Source of the DNA: Stomoxys calcitrans
Taxonomy: Eukaryota; Arthropoda; Insecta; Diptera; Muscidae
Assembly: GCF_963082655.1 (NCBI RefSeq)
Contig: NC_081555.1
Location: 28,691,266 to 28,755,265 of the forward strand
Direction of reading: 5' to 3'
DNA: 64,000 nucleotides
Below the pieces are notes generated by a model, which ran no database searches, was not told where the DNA came from, and was given only the letters and a program-made list of their open reading frames with translations. Positions 9,290-21,300 of this stretch are shown here, one piece after another. Every line of letters begins with the position of its first letter. Position 1 is the stretch's first letter. The translations under genes were made by a program, and so were the position numbers.

Positions 9290-12200
9290 AACTATTTCGC
9301 ACTGTCCATCAATATCGTGAAAGATTTGGAGCTTCTTTTCGTTTGTGGTTGGGTCCACAACTTTGGGTATTTCTGCATACACCACAAGAAACACGAGACG
9401 CATTAAACGATGCCACTCTGGAGAGAGCTGATACTTTTAGGTTATTGAATGTCTTTATAGGCAATGGATTGCTTATAAGTGAAGGTAGGTTGGCAATTTA
9501 AGCAAATTTGAGAAAAAAAATCTGACTCTAATTCTATTTTTCTTTTAAATTCAGGAAAACACTGGGAACTTCATAGGAAAGCTCTGGGACCGGCTTTCCA
9601 TCCAAATATTTTAAATGGCTTCACCAAAACCATCATTCAGCATGTGGACATTCTTTTGGGAAGATTTGAGAAACTGAATGAAAAACCTGTAGAAGTTACC
9701 GATTACTTGTTTTCATGCCTTTTTGATACCATTATAGGTGAGTTTATTTAAAATTTAGTAAATATTGACAGAAAACTTTAAGTTTTCTGAATAATGGCTG
9801 TACTATGTTCGTTTTTCACCGATGAAAACCCATGTTTTCCCCGATTAGTTTTTTGGAACACTACACAAGTAACAATGTAATCTAAAGTAATGAGGGGATG
9901 TCCTACTGAATGAAATCAGCAATTTTTTAAACCCTCCACCATAGGATGGGGGTATACTAATTTCGTCATTCTGTTTGTAACACCTCGAAATATTCGTCTA
10001 AGACCCCATAAAGTATATATATTCTTGATCGTCATGACATTTTAAGTCGAACTAGCCAAGTCCGTCTGTCTGTCCGTCCGTTCGTCCGTCTGTCTATCGA
10101 AAGCACGCTAACTTTCTAAGGAGTAAAGCTAGCCGCTTGAAATTTTGCTTAAATAGTTCTTATTAGTGTAGGTCGGTTGGGATTATCAATGGGCTACATC
10201 GGTCCACGTTTTGATATAGCTGCCATATAAACCGATCTGGGATCTTGATTTCTTGAGCCGATTTGACTGAAATTTTGCATAAGGTGTTTTATTATGACTT
10301 CCAACAACTGTGCTGAGTATGGTTCAAATCGGTGCATAACCTGATAAAACTGCCATATAAATCGATCTGGGGTCTTGACTTCTTGAGCCACTAGAGGACG
10401 CAATTATTATCTGATTTGGCTGAATTTTTGCATGAGGTGTTTTGTTATGACTTTCAACAACTGTGCTAAGAATAGTCCAAATCGGTCCATAACCTGATGT
10501 AGCTGCCATAACCTGATGGTCTTGACTTCTTGAACCTCTACAGGGAGCAATTCCGATCCGATTTGGCTGAAATATTGCATAACGTGTTTTGTTATGACTT
10601 TTAACAATTGTATTAAGAATGGTTCAAATCGGTCCATAACCCGATAAAGCTGCCATATAAACCGGTCTGGAGTCTTAACTTCTTGAGCCACTAGAGGACG
10701 CAATTATTTTCCGATTTGGCTGAAATTTTGCATGAGGTGTTTTGTTATGACTTTCAACAACTGAGCTAAGAATAGTTCAAATCGGACCATAACCAAATAT
10801 AGCTATCATAAAAACCGATCTGGGGTCTTGACTTCTTGAGCCACTAGAGGGCGTTATTATTATCCGATTTAGCTGAAATTTTGTACAACGGCTTCTCTCA
10901 TTACCTTTAAAATACGTGTCAAAAATGGCATGGAATCGGTTTATAGCCTAGTGCAGCTCACCTATAAACCGGTCTCCCTATTTTACTTCTTCAGCCCCAA
11001 AAGTGCCCAATTATTACTAGATTTGGTTGAAATTTTACACAATGACTTCTTCTATGGTCTCCAATATTCAGTTCAATTATGGTTCGAAATGAACCATAAC
11101 TTGTTTGCTTTAAAATCGACTATGTAAAAAATATTCGGAATAGTTTTCGCCGATTATTTTTTTACATAAAGCGAATATAGTACCAGCTGTAAAGCCCTAA
11201 TAGTATTTTGACACCCTTAAACTTTTTTTTTCAGATACATCGATGGGCAAAAATTTACAAACCCAAGAGGATTCAAATTCAAATTATAGCCATGCATTTC
11301 ATAGGTAACTAAAATTGGAATAAAATAAGTTTAACTCGGACGGGCAAAGCTTTGTAAACCCAACAACACTGATCCTATTGCTTTTAACCTTCTTCAATGT
11401 AGTTCGGTTCATATAAATACGGCTACACAGAAAGAAAATTGATTTTGTCATAACATTTATGAAAAAAAAAAACTTTTCATAACATTTATGAAACTCGTTT
11501 CATAAATCTCAATTCAATGAAACATGTCATAGTATTTATGAAAATCACACATAAAGTTTATGAAAAATTGTCATAACATTTATGAAAAACTTTCATAGCA
11601 TTTAAGAAAAAATTTCATAAAATTAATAATAATATTTATTATATTCATCCTTGAGGAGCCTAAAACCATTTAAGTCACCCAGACCTGATGAAATATTTCC
11701 GGCATTACTACAGAAAGAGGCAGACTATCTGGCGCCTCATCTGGCCAATATTTTCACAGAGTGCCTAGTACCTGCATATACCCCGAAAGCATGGCAGGAG
11801 GCAAGAGTAGTTTTTATAACCAAGCCCGGCAAGGCAAGTTATGCGACACCAAAGGCCTACAGACCAATAAGCCTCATCCCCTTTCTACTTAAAACCATGG
11901 AACGTATTGTGGACACCATGATAAAGAGTATGACATACAGCGAACTGTTCAAATACAAACAGCATGCCTATGTCAAGGAAAGGTCGGTGGAGACTACCCT
12001 GCACAAGTTTGCTCATAAAATAGATGAATCCTTCGATGCCAAAACGTACACCCTGGCGGTATGCATTGACATCGAGGGGCCTTTTAACAATGTGCGGACC
12101 GACACACTGATTCAATCCATAGACCAGTACCGGGTGGACCCGATCCTTAGAGACTGGATAACCCATATGCTAAGGAATAGGTGGATAAATTGTGTGTCCC

Positions 12201-15126
12201 GTGGCATAAATATAAAGGAGAAAGTGGCACAAGGCATGAAACAGTGGGCATTTTATCGTCACTCCTATGGGAGAACACCATAAATGACCTATTATGGATG
12301 CTGACTGAGGAGGGATATGAAACCATCTACTACGCAGACGATGTTATAATACTTCTAACGGGTAAGGATCCGAACGAGCTATGCAGAAGGGCCGAAAGGT
12401 CTTGCATATGGCATATGACTGGGCTAGACCCAGAGGTCTCAATGTTAACCCAGAGTAGACTGAAATATGCCTCTTCACGAGCACGACGAAGGTGGGCCAA
12501 TTAACGCACCACATTTCCTCAATAGGACGATTTCGATATCTGACAAGGTCAGATACTTAAGTGTGATCTTGGTGTCACATTCAGGGGCGTACTGAGAAGG
12601 CTCACAGATGTTGGGCACTATGTAGACGGGCCGTAGGCTCGAAATGAGGCCTGAATCCGTGGATAGTCTACTGGCTCTACAGGAGCGCGATTATACCAAT
12701 ACTTACTTTCGCCTCAGTAGTTTGGTGGACTGCTATGGAGAAAAAGTGCAACATAAGGACCATACAACAGGTTCGGAGAGCATGTTGTCTTGGCATAGGG
12801 GGGAGCGATGAGGACCACGCCCACCAGCGCACTGGAGACTAATCGAGATATCCGACCTATTGACATACAGATTAAGTGTGAGGCAGCCACTGCGGCTATG
12901 AGACATAAGGCGATGGGAGAATGGATTGAGGATGGGAGCAGGTCATACCATAGCGGTATAATCGAAGCGACGATAGGAAACCTGGAAGGAACGAAGAGGT
13001 TTCCGATAGGAAACCTGAGATGAACCTTGAAGTCGAGTGCGAGGCACTGCTGTCATCGGCACAGTCTTGGATTGACGAAGCCCTAATATTGCCATCTGGA
13101 AGATCATGTTACACAGATGGATCAAAGCTTATAGACAGAGTGGGCCTGGGGGTCTACATTGAGAACCCAGAAACTGAGACCTGTTTTAGACTGCTGACCA
13201 TAATACGGTCCTGCATGCAGAGATTCGGGTGATCACGAAATGCGTGAGGTGGTATGGTGCTACGCGAGGACTTCGAGTGTGACACTTTACCGAGAGTAAA
13301 ATTGGCATAAGGGCAATAACAACCCGGACGGTAAGGTCTGTTTTAGACTGCTGACCATAATACGGTCCTGCATGCAGAGATTCGGGTGATCACGAAATGC
13401 GTGAGGTGGTATGGTGCTACGCAAGGACTTCGAGTGTGACACTTTACCGAGAGTAAAATTGCCATAAGGGCAACAACAACCCGGACGGTAAGGTCACGAA
13501 CAGTCTTGCAGTGTAAGAAGGAGATTAACGCCTTGTCTGAGGATAGCAAAATCCGCTTCGTTTGGGTGCCGGGCCATAACGGAGTAATGGGGAATGAAAG
13601 GGCAGACGATTTGGCGGTGAAGGCTGTCGTCAATAAACTTGATTTACCCTTAGCCTTTCGGGTCGACGCAGTCCGAGTTAAGGGAGTGGGCGACGAATGC
13701 ACACGCAACATTGTGGAACAGCGAAATGGTCGGTATGACGTTGAGAATCCTATTCCAGATAGTGAAAAGACGAGGCTATTACTGAAAGGAAGGAGGTCAG
13801 TATAGCCATTGGTATCATAAAGGGACACAGGACTACGAGCTAGCATGAGGGAAATATGATGAGACGTTGGAACATTTCCTTTGTCATTGCCCAGCATTCG
13901 CGTCTAACAGATACCAGCACTTAGGTGGGGACACAATACCCGACATGATCCAACTTAGGGGCGTAGCATGGGAAACAATTAAGAATTTTGTAGGTAGCAC
14001 GGAATTTCTAACATAGATTTTCTTATTCGAGGTTGCTTTTGGGTTTTTAGAGCGTGCAACAAGCAGATTACTGGCTTAGGTATATGTCTATAGTAGCATG
14101 GGGCAGATTAATATCTGCACCCCCTTTTCAACCTAACCTAACCCATTATTAATAGAGTTTTTACTTTTGATTTTTTTTTTCAGAATAGGTGAATTGCTTT
14201 ACGAACGCATGGTCAACCCATTGCTAGCTCCCGATTTTATTTATAATAAAACCAAAAGATCCAAAGACTTATACAACTATGTAGCAATCGTTCACAATCT
14301 CATGGATACCGTTATCAAAGAACGTCAGGAATATTTGCAACAGGAGGATAATCTCAACGAATTAAGCATCAAGAAACCAAGATGCCTTTTGGATACACTT
14401 CTAACGGCAACCATAGAGGGGAAACCATTAAGCCTAAAAGAAATCCGAGATGAGGTCAATACATTTATCTTGGCAGTAAGTAAAGAAAAGAAACATACAA
14501 ATTGAAATTTCCACCATAATGTTCATATAATGTCATTTCAGGGAGTGGATACTACCATGGCAGCCATGTCCTTTATTCTCTATAGCCTCGGTAAATATCC
14601 ACAAGAGCAGCAGAAACTTTTCGAAGAAATTCAAATCGCTCGAGAAGAGTCACAGGATTTATTTCCCAATTCATCTGATCTCAATAAGCTGGAATATTTG
14701 GATATGTTTATTAAGGAATGTTTGCGTTTCTATACCATAGTACCCATGACGGGACGTCAAACCACTAAGCCTACCAAAATAGGTGGCAGATCCTATCCAA
14801 AAGGAGTTTCATTGTGGATTAATATGTATGGATTATCGCACGATAGCCGCCTCTTTGAAAAACCTTTTCATTTTCGACCTTTGCGATTTGTCAGAAGCGA
14901 ATACCAGCGTTTGGAAAAATTCTCTTATATTCCATTTTCGGGAGGTTCACATGTATGCATTGGTCGAAAATATTCTTTGCAAATTATGAAAATCATGTGT
15001 GTACGACTACTGCAGCAATACGAAGTGGTGTTGAGAGATCCAGAAGAGGAGTTAATATTGATGTCACAAATGACTTTAAAATCAAAAAATGGTATCAATC
15101 TTAAATTTATAAAGAGAATAAGATAA
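9290..15126 (+). CDS. Cytochrome P450, CYP4 clan (CYP313-like), 5' incomplete
   Basis: Five exons with consensus splice sites and consistent phases: 9290-9484, 9555-9737, 11235-11304, 14184-14475 and 14542-15126 (stop TAA at 15124). They give 440 residues of a haem monooxygenase, normally ER-anchored and acting on xenobiotics, fatty acids or hormones. Visible motifs are helix [13 protein letters not shown], the CYP4-clan segment DTSMGKNLQ in exon 3, the I-helix oxygen-binding AGVDTT spanning the exon 4/5 junction, the ExxR motif KECLRF, PLRF in place of PERF, and the haem loop [10 protein letters not shown] with the Cys ligand. The usual Arg two residues before the Cys is His. The first exon (signal anchor and proline hinge, about 60-70 residues) is not seen; upstream DNA is repeats. 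The gene could be intact with a distant first exon or a 5'-truncated pseudogene. No internal stop or frameshift is present. Confidence 0.9.
9932..11125 (-). mobile_element. INE-1/DINE-1-like element inside P450 intron 2
   Basis: Begins CCCTCCACCATAGGATGGG on the minus-strand 3' end. It contains the GATCAAGAATATATA core complement, GTCC repeats near 10070 and about five array units with ATAGCTGCCATATAAACCG. Its 5' terminus is missing. It fills most of the intron between exons 9555-9737 and 11235-11304. Confidence 0.75.
11446..11625. repeat. Short palindromic tandem repeat in P450 intron 3
   Basis: A run of about eight related units of the type TTTCATAACATTTATGAAA, each close to its own reverse complement. 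They begin after ACACAGAAAGAAAATTG, a sequence resembling the end of small fly MITEs. Length and spacing vary. No coding content. Confidence 0.55.
11645..14147 (+). mobile_element. Non-LTR retrotransposon with RNase H (I/LOA-like), broken, in P450 intron 3
   Basis: 5'-truncated copy. ORF 11651-12283 gives RT motifs [22 protein letters not shown] and [15 protein letters not shown] frameshift leads to 12181-12504 with [10 protein letters not shown], the catalytic motif. RNase H begins at 13020-13232 ([21 protein letters not shown]) and ends in 13506-13805 ([25 protein letters not shown]). The 3' end is 'CCTTTTCAACCTAACCTAAC' at about 14127-14147, just before the exon 4 acceptor. At least two frameshifts and a 157-bp internal duplication show it is dead. 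RNase H downstream of RT excludes the Jockey clade proper; the exact clade is inferred. Confidence 0.85.
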
Positions 15127-15235
15127 TGAAATGCTATCTCGCAAATTATTGTACTTAATTTAGATTTTTAATAGAAAAATTAAAATTTTGCAAAAATTAC
15201 TACGCATTGCAGTTTTCTATAAAATAACCAATGTT

Positions 15236-15695
15236 ATTGAAAAACAAGCCATAGTCCGATTCGGACCATAAATGAATTGAATGCTGAACATTGTAGAACT
15301 CATTGTGTAATATTTCAATCCATTCAGATAAGAATTGCGCCTTGTAGGGGCACAAGAAGCAAAATCGGGAGATTGGTTTATATGGGAGCTGTATCAAGCT
15401 ATTGATCGATTAAGACCATATTAGACACAAATGTTGGAAGTCATGAGAGAAGCCGTTGTACAAAATTTCTGCCAAATCGAATGAGAATTGCGCCTCCTAG
15501 AGGCTCGAGTAGTCAAGATCCCAGATCGGTTTATGGGGTAGTTATACCAAGTTATGTACCGATTTGAACCATACTTAGCACAATTATTGTAAATCATAAC
15601 AAAACACCTCGTGCAAAGTTTCAGCCAAATCGGATGAGAATTGCGCCCTACAGCGGCTCAAGAATTCAAGATCCAGGATCGGTTTATAGGACCGA
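15236..15695 (+). mobile_element. INE-1-like array fragment downstream of the P450
   Basis: Three diverged units on the plus strand carry GATAAGAATTGCGCC, TCGGGAGATTGG and AAATCGGATGAGAATTGCGC. Neither terminus is present. It begins about 110 bp after the P450 stop, so it could contribute to the 3' UTR. Confidence 0.6.
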
Positions 15696-15699
15696 TCGC

Positions 15700-15975
15700 C
15701 GCGGGAACATAATGGCGCCTATAACTCGCCTTGTCATATCGAGCATCATAGGCACTCTATATTTATGCAAGAGCCGGTGCCGCCCGTACTCTCACTGAGC
15801 CTGCGACTGCCATTGCAACTACTCCGTATGGAGCATTCCACTATCCGTAACCTATGGACGCGCCCGGTAGCTAGCAGCTAAGCTTCTCATGACAGCAATG
15901 AACACCACACAGATTAGAAATCAATGTTTCAGCCTGTGTGATGCTTACAACTATCCCGTGCCTTGATTGTTAAAA
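15700..15975 (+). repeat. Retroelement 3'-region repeat
   Basis: Sequence with TAACTCGCCTTG, ATCATAGGCACTC, GGAGCATTCCACTATCCG and 'CAGCCTGTGTGATG' recurs in the same order at 22956-23110 and 58995-59250 and on the minus strand at 20240-20560. It looks like a non-LTR 3' region or 3'-UTR family. No ORF. Confidence 0.5.
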
Positions 15976-16119
15976 CTGGCTACTTAATACTATACGATTT
16001 TCTATGTTGATTTTTAAAACAACAATACTAAACGATTTCCGTTAAAAGAGTTTACAGAATTCCACTACTGGTGGAACTTAACACGTTTTTGCGATATTTC
16101 GGGATTCTTTAATAGAAGG

Positions 16120-17126
16120 CAGGATTCACTAATAGAAGGTTAGGTCACTTGCGAAAACATAAAGTGGATAGGCCCCATGCACATCATTAGGGATGTCAAA
16201 TCTGCCGATTGAAAATGTCATCAAATAGGAGATAACATAAACAAAGAATCAATGTAAAAAAGAGAACAAGTTGACATACTCAATGCCAAGTACTGCCAAA
16301 AATTAAAAATACTGTATGCTTGCTGATCGCTTGGCTTAACCTTATTCAGTGAATCCTGAATAGAAGGTCAAAACACTTTCGAAAACATATAGTGAATAGA
16401 CCCCATGAATAACGTTAAGATTTTCCAAGCCTGCCTATTGTGAATGTTAACAAATGCCAATAAAAATTTGTTTTCTATTGAGAAAGTGCAGTACATTGCA
16501 CATTTAAGCATTATTTTTTGGTTTTTTAATTTATCTTTTGAAAACAAAATATTTCAATGTTGTATATTTTATTAAAACAATTTGATTGATTTGATATTGA
16601 GCGGTCAAAAGCTCTTGATGTTTTGGGTATGAGAACACAATATGATGCTCGTTGGGCACAACACAGGATTCACTAATAGAAGGTTAGGTCACTTGAGAAA
16701 ACATAAAGTGGATAGGCCCCATGAACATCATTAGGGATGTCAAATCTGCCAATTGAAAGTGTCATCAAATAGGTGAAAACGTAAACAAAGAATGAATGTA
16801 AAAAGAACAAGTGGATATCCTCAATGCCATGTACTGCCAAAAATTATTTATATTTCTATCATTTCCAAAGATAATTTCAATGGAAATTGCTAATAATGTG
16901 GTTTAGTATTAAAATCACAAAAGAATTTCTACAATTTACGGACTGCAAAACAATTTTTGAATACTAAACATTTGCAATTCATATGTTTTGCTCCCTCAAA
17001 CGCGTTCAAATTTGAGAGTTGATTAACTTATTCCGTCAGATGCGTGCGTGCATTTATTGTGTAACTCACATATTTTCTGACATGCACTCGTAAGTATATA
17101 TCTCGACCTTTATTCAGTGAATCCTG
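16120..17126. mobile_element. Nested MITE pair with CAGGATTCACT ends
   Basis: Element A (16120-16358) and element B (16664-17126) each start CAGGATTCACTAATAGAAGG and end ATTCAGTGAATCCTG, an imperfect inverted terminus. Their left ~185 bases are direct copies (16120-16312 and 16664-16847). A third, inward-facing partial copy (GAATAGAAGGTCAAAACAC) begins at 16357. No transposase is visible, so superfamily assignment is left open. Confidence 0.65.
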
Positions 17127-17129
17127 ATG

Positions 17130-18358
17130 TAATTTACACTTTAATAATAATTTTGATAATTTCTGACTGTTAAAATTTCATTTGATCACTAAACTTAAGA
17201 CAGTTTTATAGTATATTTTTTTGACAGTTCTATAAGAGAAATCTGTCAAATAAACCTACTTTAACGCTACTTTAAGTTTTGTGAATTATATGGGCAAAAA
17301 TTTTATACTATTATTACCCTTCCGACATTCACAATAGTTTAACATTCAAAAGTGTTTTGCCATTCACAATTATAACTGTCGTTGGCTATGTATTAAACAA
17401 AATACAACCCTGCCATTTGTTATCAAAAACATAGCGCACAACATGAAAAAGAACAAAGTAATCCAATATGACAATCCACACCAAATCCAATGACAGCACA
17501 CAGCTGACTGAAAACTAATCGACGTGTTAAGCCAATGGAAAAAATAAAATATAATTAAAATTTATAATAATAAAACACTTGAAATAAGTAGTTAAAAGAA
17601 AAGGCAAAGGACTGAAATAAGTAATTATTTAGAAATATGGCATATCTTGTTAAAATAATAAAAAACTTTTAATTTGAGGGCCATTTTAGAGTGTGCGGCA
17701 TGCAAGTGTCTGTCGGTGAAAAATGAATAATATTTGCAAACAAATTATTTTCCGTCGCAATTATAATGAGAATCTAATGTTGGGGTTGGGTAGTGCTAGA
17801 TCTGGAGTACATAGATAGTGCACTGTTTGATTTATTGTTCATACCCCACGCCATGCATCATCCTCTATGAATTCTTATTGCGGTGTCCGCCCTTTGATGT
17901 TAATAGGAAGAAACAAAACAAATATAATCGTGCAATCACAAAGGGGGGAATGCAAACCTTCAGAGTCCCCTACCATCCGTTGGCATACAAAAATAAACTG
18001 AGGTACAAGGGTATTTGCAATTGTTTTTGGCATCTAATCTAGGTGTGCACGCTCCATTTTGCCCGAATGCCTGAAAATTATTAGCAGGAATTTAGTGTAT
18101 ATAGGTGTTCCTATCGACTTATTCAATAAAAACTTGGCAATTGGGAAACATTGAAATTACCGCTTAAAATGTGGACTAACCCATTTTAGCTTGACCTTAA
18201 GATGCTCGGAAACACGCTAGAGGTTTTTATCGTGGCCCACATTCGAAGTGGCTTTTACAGTAACAGCAACTCTGTTTCCTCATAATTATTACATATCTTA
18301 AACCTTTTTACCAGAATAACATTTAGTACGTCTCCTCTTTGTTTTACAGCACAACATC
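17130..18358 (+). other. Upstream and 5'-UTR region of the YIPF gene
   Basis: AT-rich sequence with no recognised repeat family. A splice acceptor (TTTGTTTTACAG ending at 18349) sits 9 bases before the YIPF start codon, implying at least one upstream noncoding exon in this stretch. I cannot place its donor or the promoter. The 74-codon ORF at 17818-18042 looks fortuitous. Confidence 0.45.
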
Positions 18359-21300
18359 ATGCAGTCAGATGACTTATTGCAGTTTAAGGATTACACCAAT
18401 ACCCCTAGCACCAGCAGTCCTCCAGCACAAATAAATGTCAATTCACCAACGCATTCAACGGGCTCCGGTTCTGGTGGAGCTGGGCGGCAGCGTGGTGATC
18501 CCCTTTCCGATTTAATCTATGACATGAGCAATTCAGCGCAAATTCTTTCCGGTGGCATGTCGTCAAGTGGTGGAGGTGGCGGTGGCAAAAACACTGGCTT
18601 ACCAGAGCCTGCCACGGCAACGCCCAGTAAAACTTCATTCCTGACCATTGAATATTATCAAAGATTCTTTGATGTTGATACCTTGGTAGTACTGGAACGT
18701 ATTGCCAATTCTATGATACCCAAAAGGGCTCCCAGTAATTATTTAAAATCGTCAATTGGACAGAATCCGGATTTGTATGGACCATTTTGGATAACAACGA
18801 CTTTGGTAAGTCAATGATATAATTACAGAAATAGATTCATATCAAAGTATTTTTTGGCTTTCTTTCATAGATCTTCTGCATTGCCATTAGCGGCAATATT
18901 GCCAATTATCTTCAGCATCAAAGTGAAACTTACCAGTGGCATTATAACTTCCATTTGGTCTCCTATGCAGCCACTTGTATATTTATCTATGCAAACTTCT
19001 TGCCAGGAGCTTTATGGGCCCTCTTCAAATACAGTTTGAAGCCCTTGGAAGAGGGTCTTGAAACGGAAAATGTAAGTAACAAAAATTAGAATTTCAGTTA
19101 TATGGCGCGAATTGACTCGATGGAATACTCAACTTCAAAGAATACGTGTTTTGTTCTTCATTGTCTTCGACGAGGCTCATCCCAAAGTACCTACTCAGCA
19201 TACTTTTGGTCCGAAGGGAATGAGAAATAATCTGAAACCTGCTTCTGTTTGCCAGTACTCTAACATGTAAGTGAGGACATGTTCTGGCTTGTCTAACATA
19301 CAGGAGTATAGTCATATTGACAACGTTACAAGGTGCTGTGTCCACGTATTCGGCAGTGGGTCATAGGCACCGGCATACTATGTCATCCCCCCGACTTCTC
19401 CTGTACCTAAAGCAGACAAATAACTCCCTATATTTACAGTAGCAGCTCCTAACGCAGACTTTGCGATTCTACGGCAATCCGTTTGGGTACCAGATCTACC
19501 CAGCGGAATTTTTATCGGCCAAGGGTTGTCGCTGTTGCTGACAAAGTTTTAACCTCTTCCAGGGCCCTCTCATAGTTCCCATTATCTGGAAAATGGAGAG
19601 AGCGATGTTGCTATTGAAGCCTTAAAGGGATTCCAGAAAAAGTTTAATTCTCCGATCTCCCTTTTCTCGCCTGTAACCAAAGCAATTGTGGCACCAATCC
19701 CTCTAGCCTTGAATGAGCATTTCGTAGTGCTGATTGTCAGCATGGATTTTGCTAATCATAGGACGATCTCCGTTGCTTTCGATACAGTGAAACAACTCCA
19801 TTCTTGAGAACATTGCCAATACGTCCTCGAGCAGAAACTGAAACCTTGGACATCCGTAATATGTGCATTGTTGGAAATGATCCCGCTACTAAAGCCAGAA
19901 AAGCATTCCCCTCGAGTGTTGGTGGAGAATTTTCCAGTGCTTAGCATCAGCATGTATTTCGTCTAATTTAAAGCACGACTGTCGCTTAGTATGCCAGGAA
20001 CGTCAAGTTGGATCTTCACGATCTGGGGCGTAAAGTTTGAAGTCATACGCCGTCCATAACGCTTGACGAAGGTAACCTCCTTCGGCGGACCATAGTAATT
20101 CTGGTTTACCTAATTTCCAGCAGAAGCAGAAGGCTTAATTTCTTTTGGTCTGGGGTTGATGACAAACATCCCCTGTCAACGGCATTGGCAATTTTACTGA
20201 ACTAACGACAAGACCACCGTATGCGCCCCTAATCCTAGTTGCAGATTTCCTGGATATGGATATTTAACAGAACCTTACCAATGAATAATGGACCCAGCAC
20301 ATCACACAGGCTGGAATTTTGAATCTCAATCTGTGTGATGTTCTTCGTTATCACGAGAAGCTTACATGGGAGCTTCCGGTCGCGTCCAAGGTTGCGGATA
20401 GTGGAATGGTCCATACAGAGTAGCTGCAACTGCAGTGAAAGTTTCGTCCAGCCAGTCCTTCCAGAATAGGAGATCGATACAACGAATATTGCAATAATGA
20501 ATACACAACACAATGTTCCCGCGGCAATCGGTTCTAAAGGCCTCAACGAACTTGCTCAACTTTGGGAGATTGACGAGAATCGCTACCACCTCATGCAAAT
20601 ATGTGGTTACAATAACAACAACATTTGGCTTTTGGGTTCTTTACAGTAAAATTGGGTTGTATTGTAGTGGAGCCACACCCTCAGAATTGAAAAGTTTTCT
20701 TAAAAATTCTACAAAATTGGCGAACTTGAAAAGAGTCCTTATCGGTAAAAGTTTGGGCAGTCATTTTAGGTCCCCTTTTAAGTTGGGTTGTATGTTGATG
20801 GAGCCACACCCTCAGATTTCAAAAGTTTTCTTAAAAACTGTACAAAACTGGCAAACTGGAAAAGAGTCCTTATCGGAAAAAGTTTGCTACGGGCAGTCAT
20901 TTCAGGTCCCCTATTATAGAATAGTGCAGAACGACGGGAGGGCTGTGTGACTGACGAAAATTCGGATGCGGTAAGGGGTGTTCACCTTTAATCCTGTGCC
21001 TTTTGAACTGCCTTCAAATTCTCAACGCCATAAAACTTGCAAAATTCCCACTTTCCGTATTCAGCGTCACATCAAAAACCTGACAAAAACAATGACCACT
21101 CAGGAAATTTATCCGTTCAACTAAACATTCAGCTGAATAAATTACGGGCCCCGCCAGATTTGCCTCTGTTAGAAGAATGGGGCTTGGCTTTTTCCGCTCT
21201 TAAGATTTCAATGATTTTGTGCCCAATTGAAGGTGCAAATTTTCTCACAAATAGTTAAGAAACACGAAGAGGGTTTAAGCTCGATGATAAGGTATCTCCT

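Noticed and set aside
11885..12166. 93-codon minus ORF inside the P450 intron
   Set aside because: Antisense shadow of the RT frame at 11651-12283.
14100..14150. Telomeric repeat (CCTAA)n
   Set aside because: Only two or three copies, always at the 3' end of retroelements; flies of this group do not use simple telomeric repeats.
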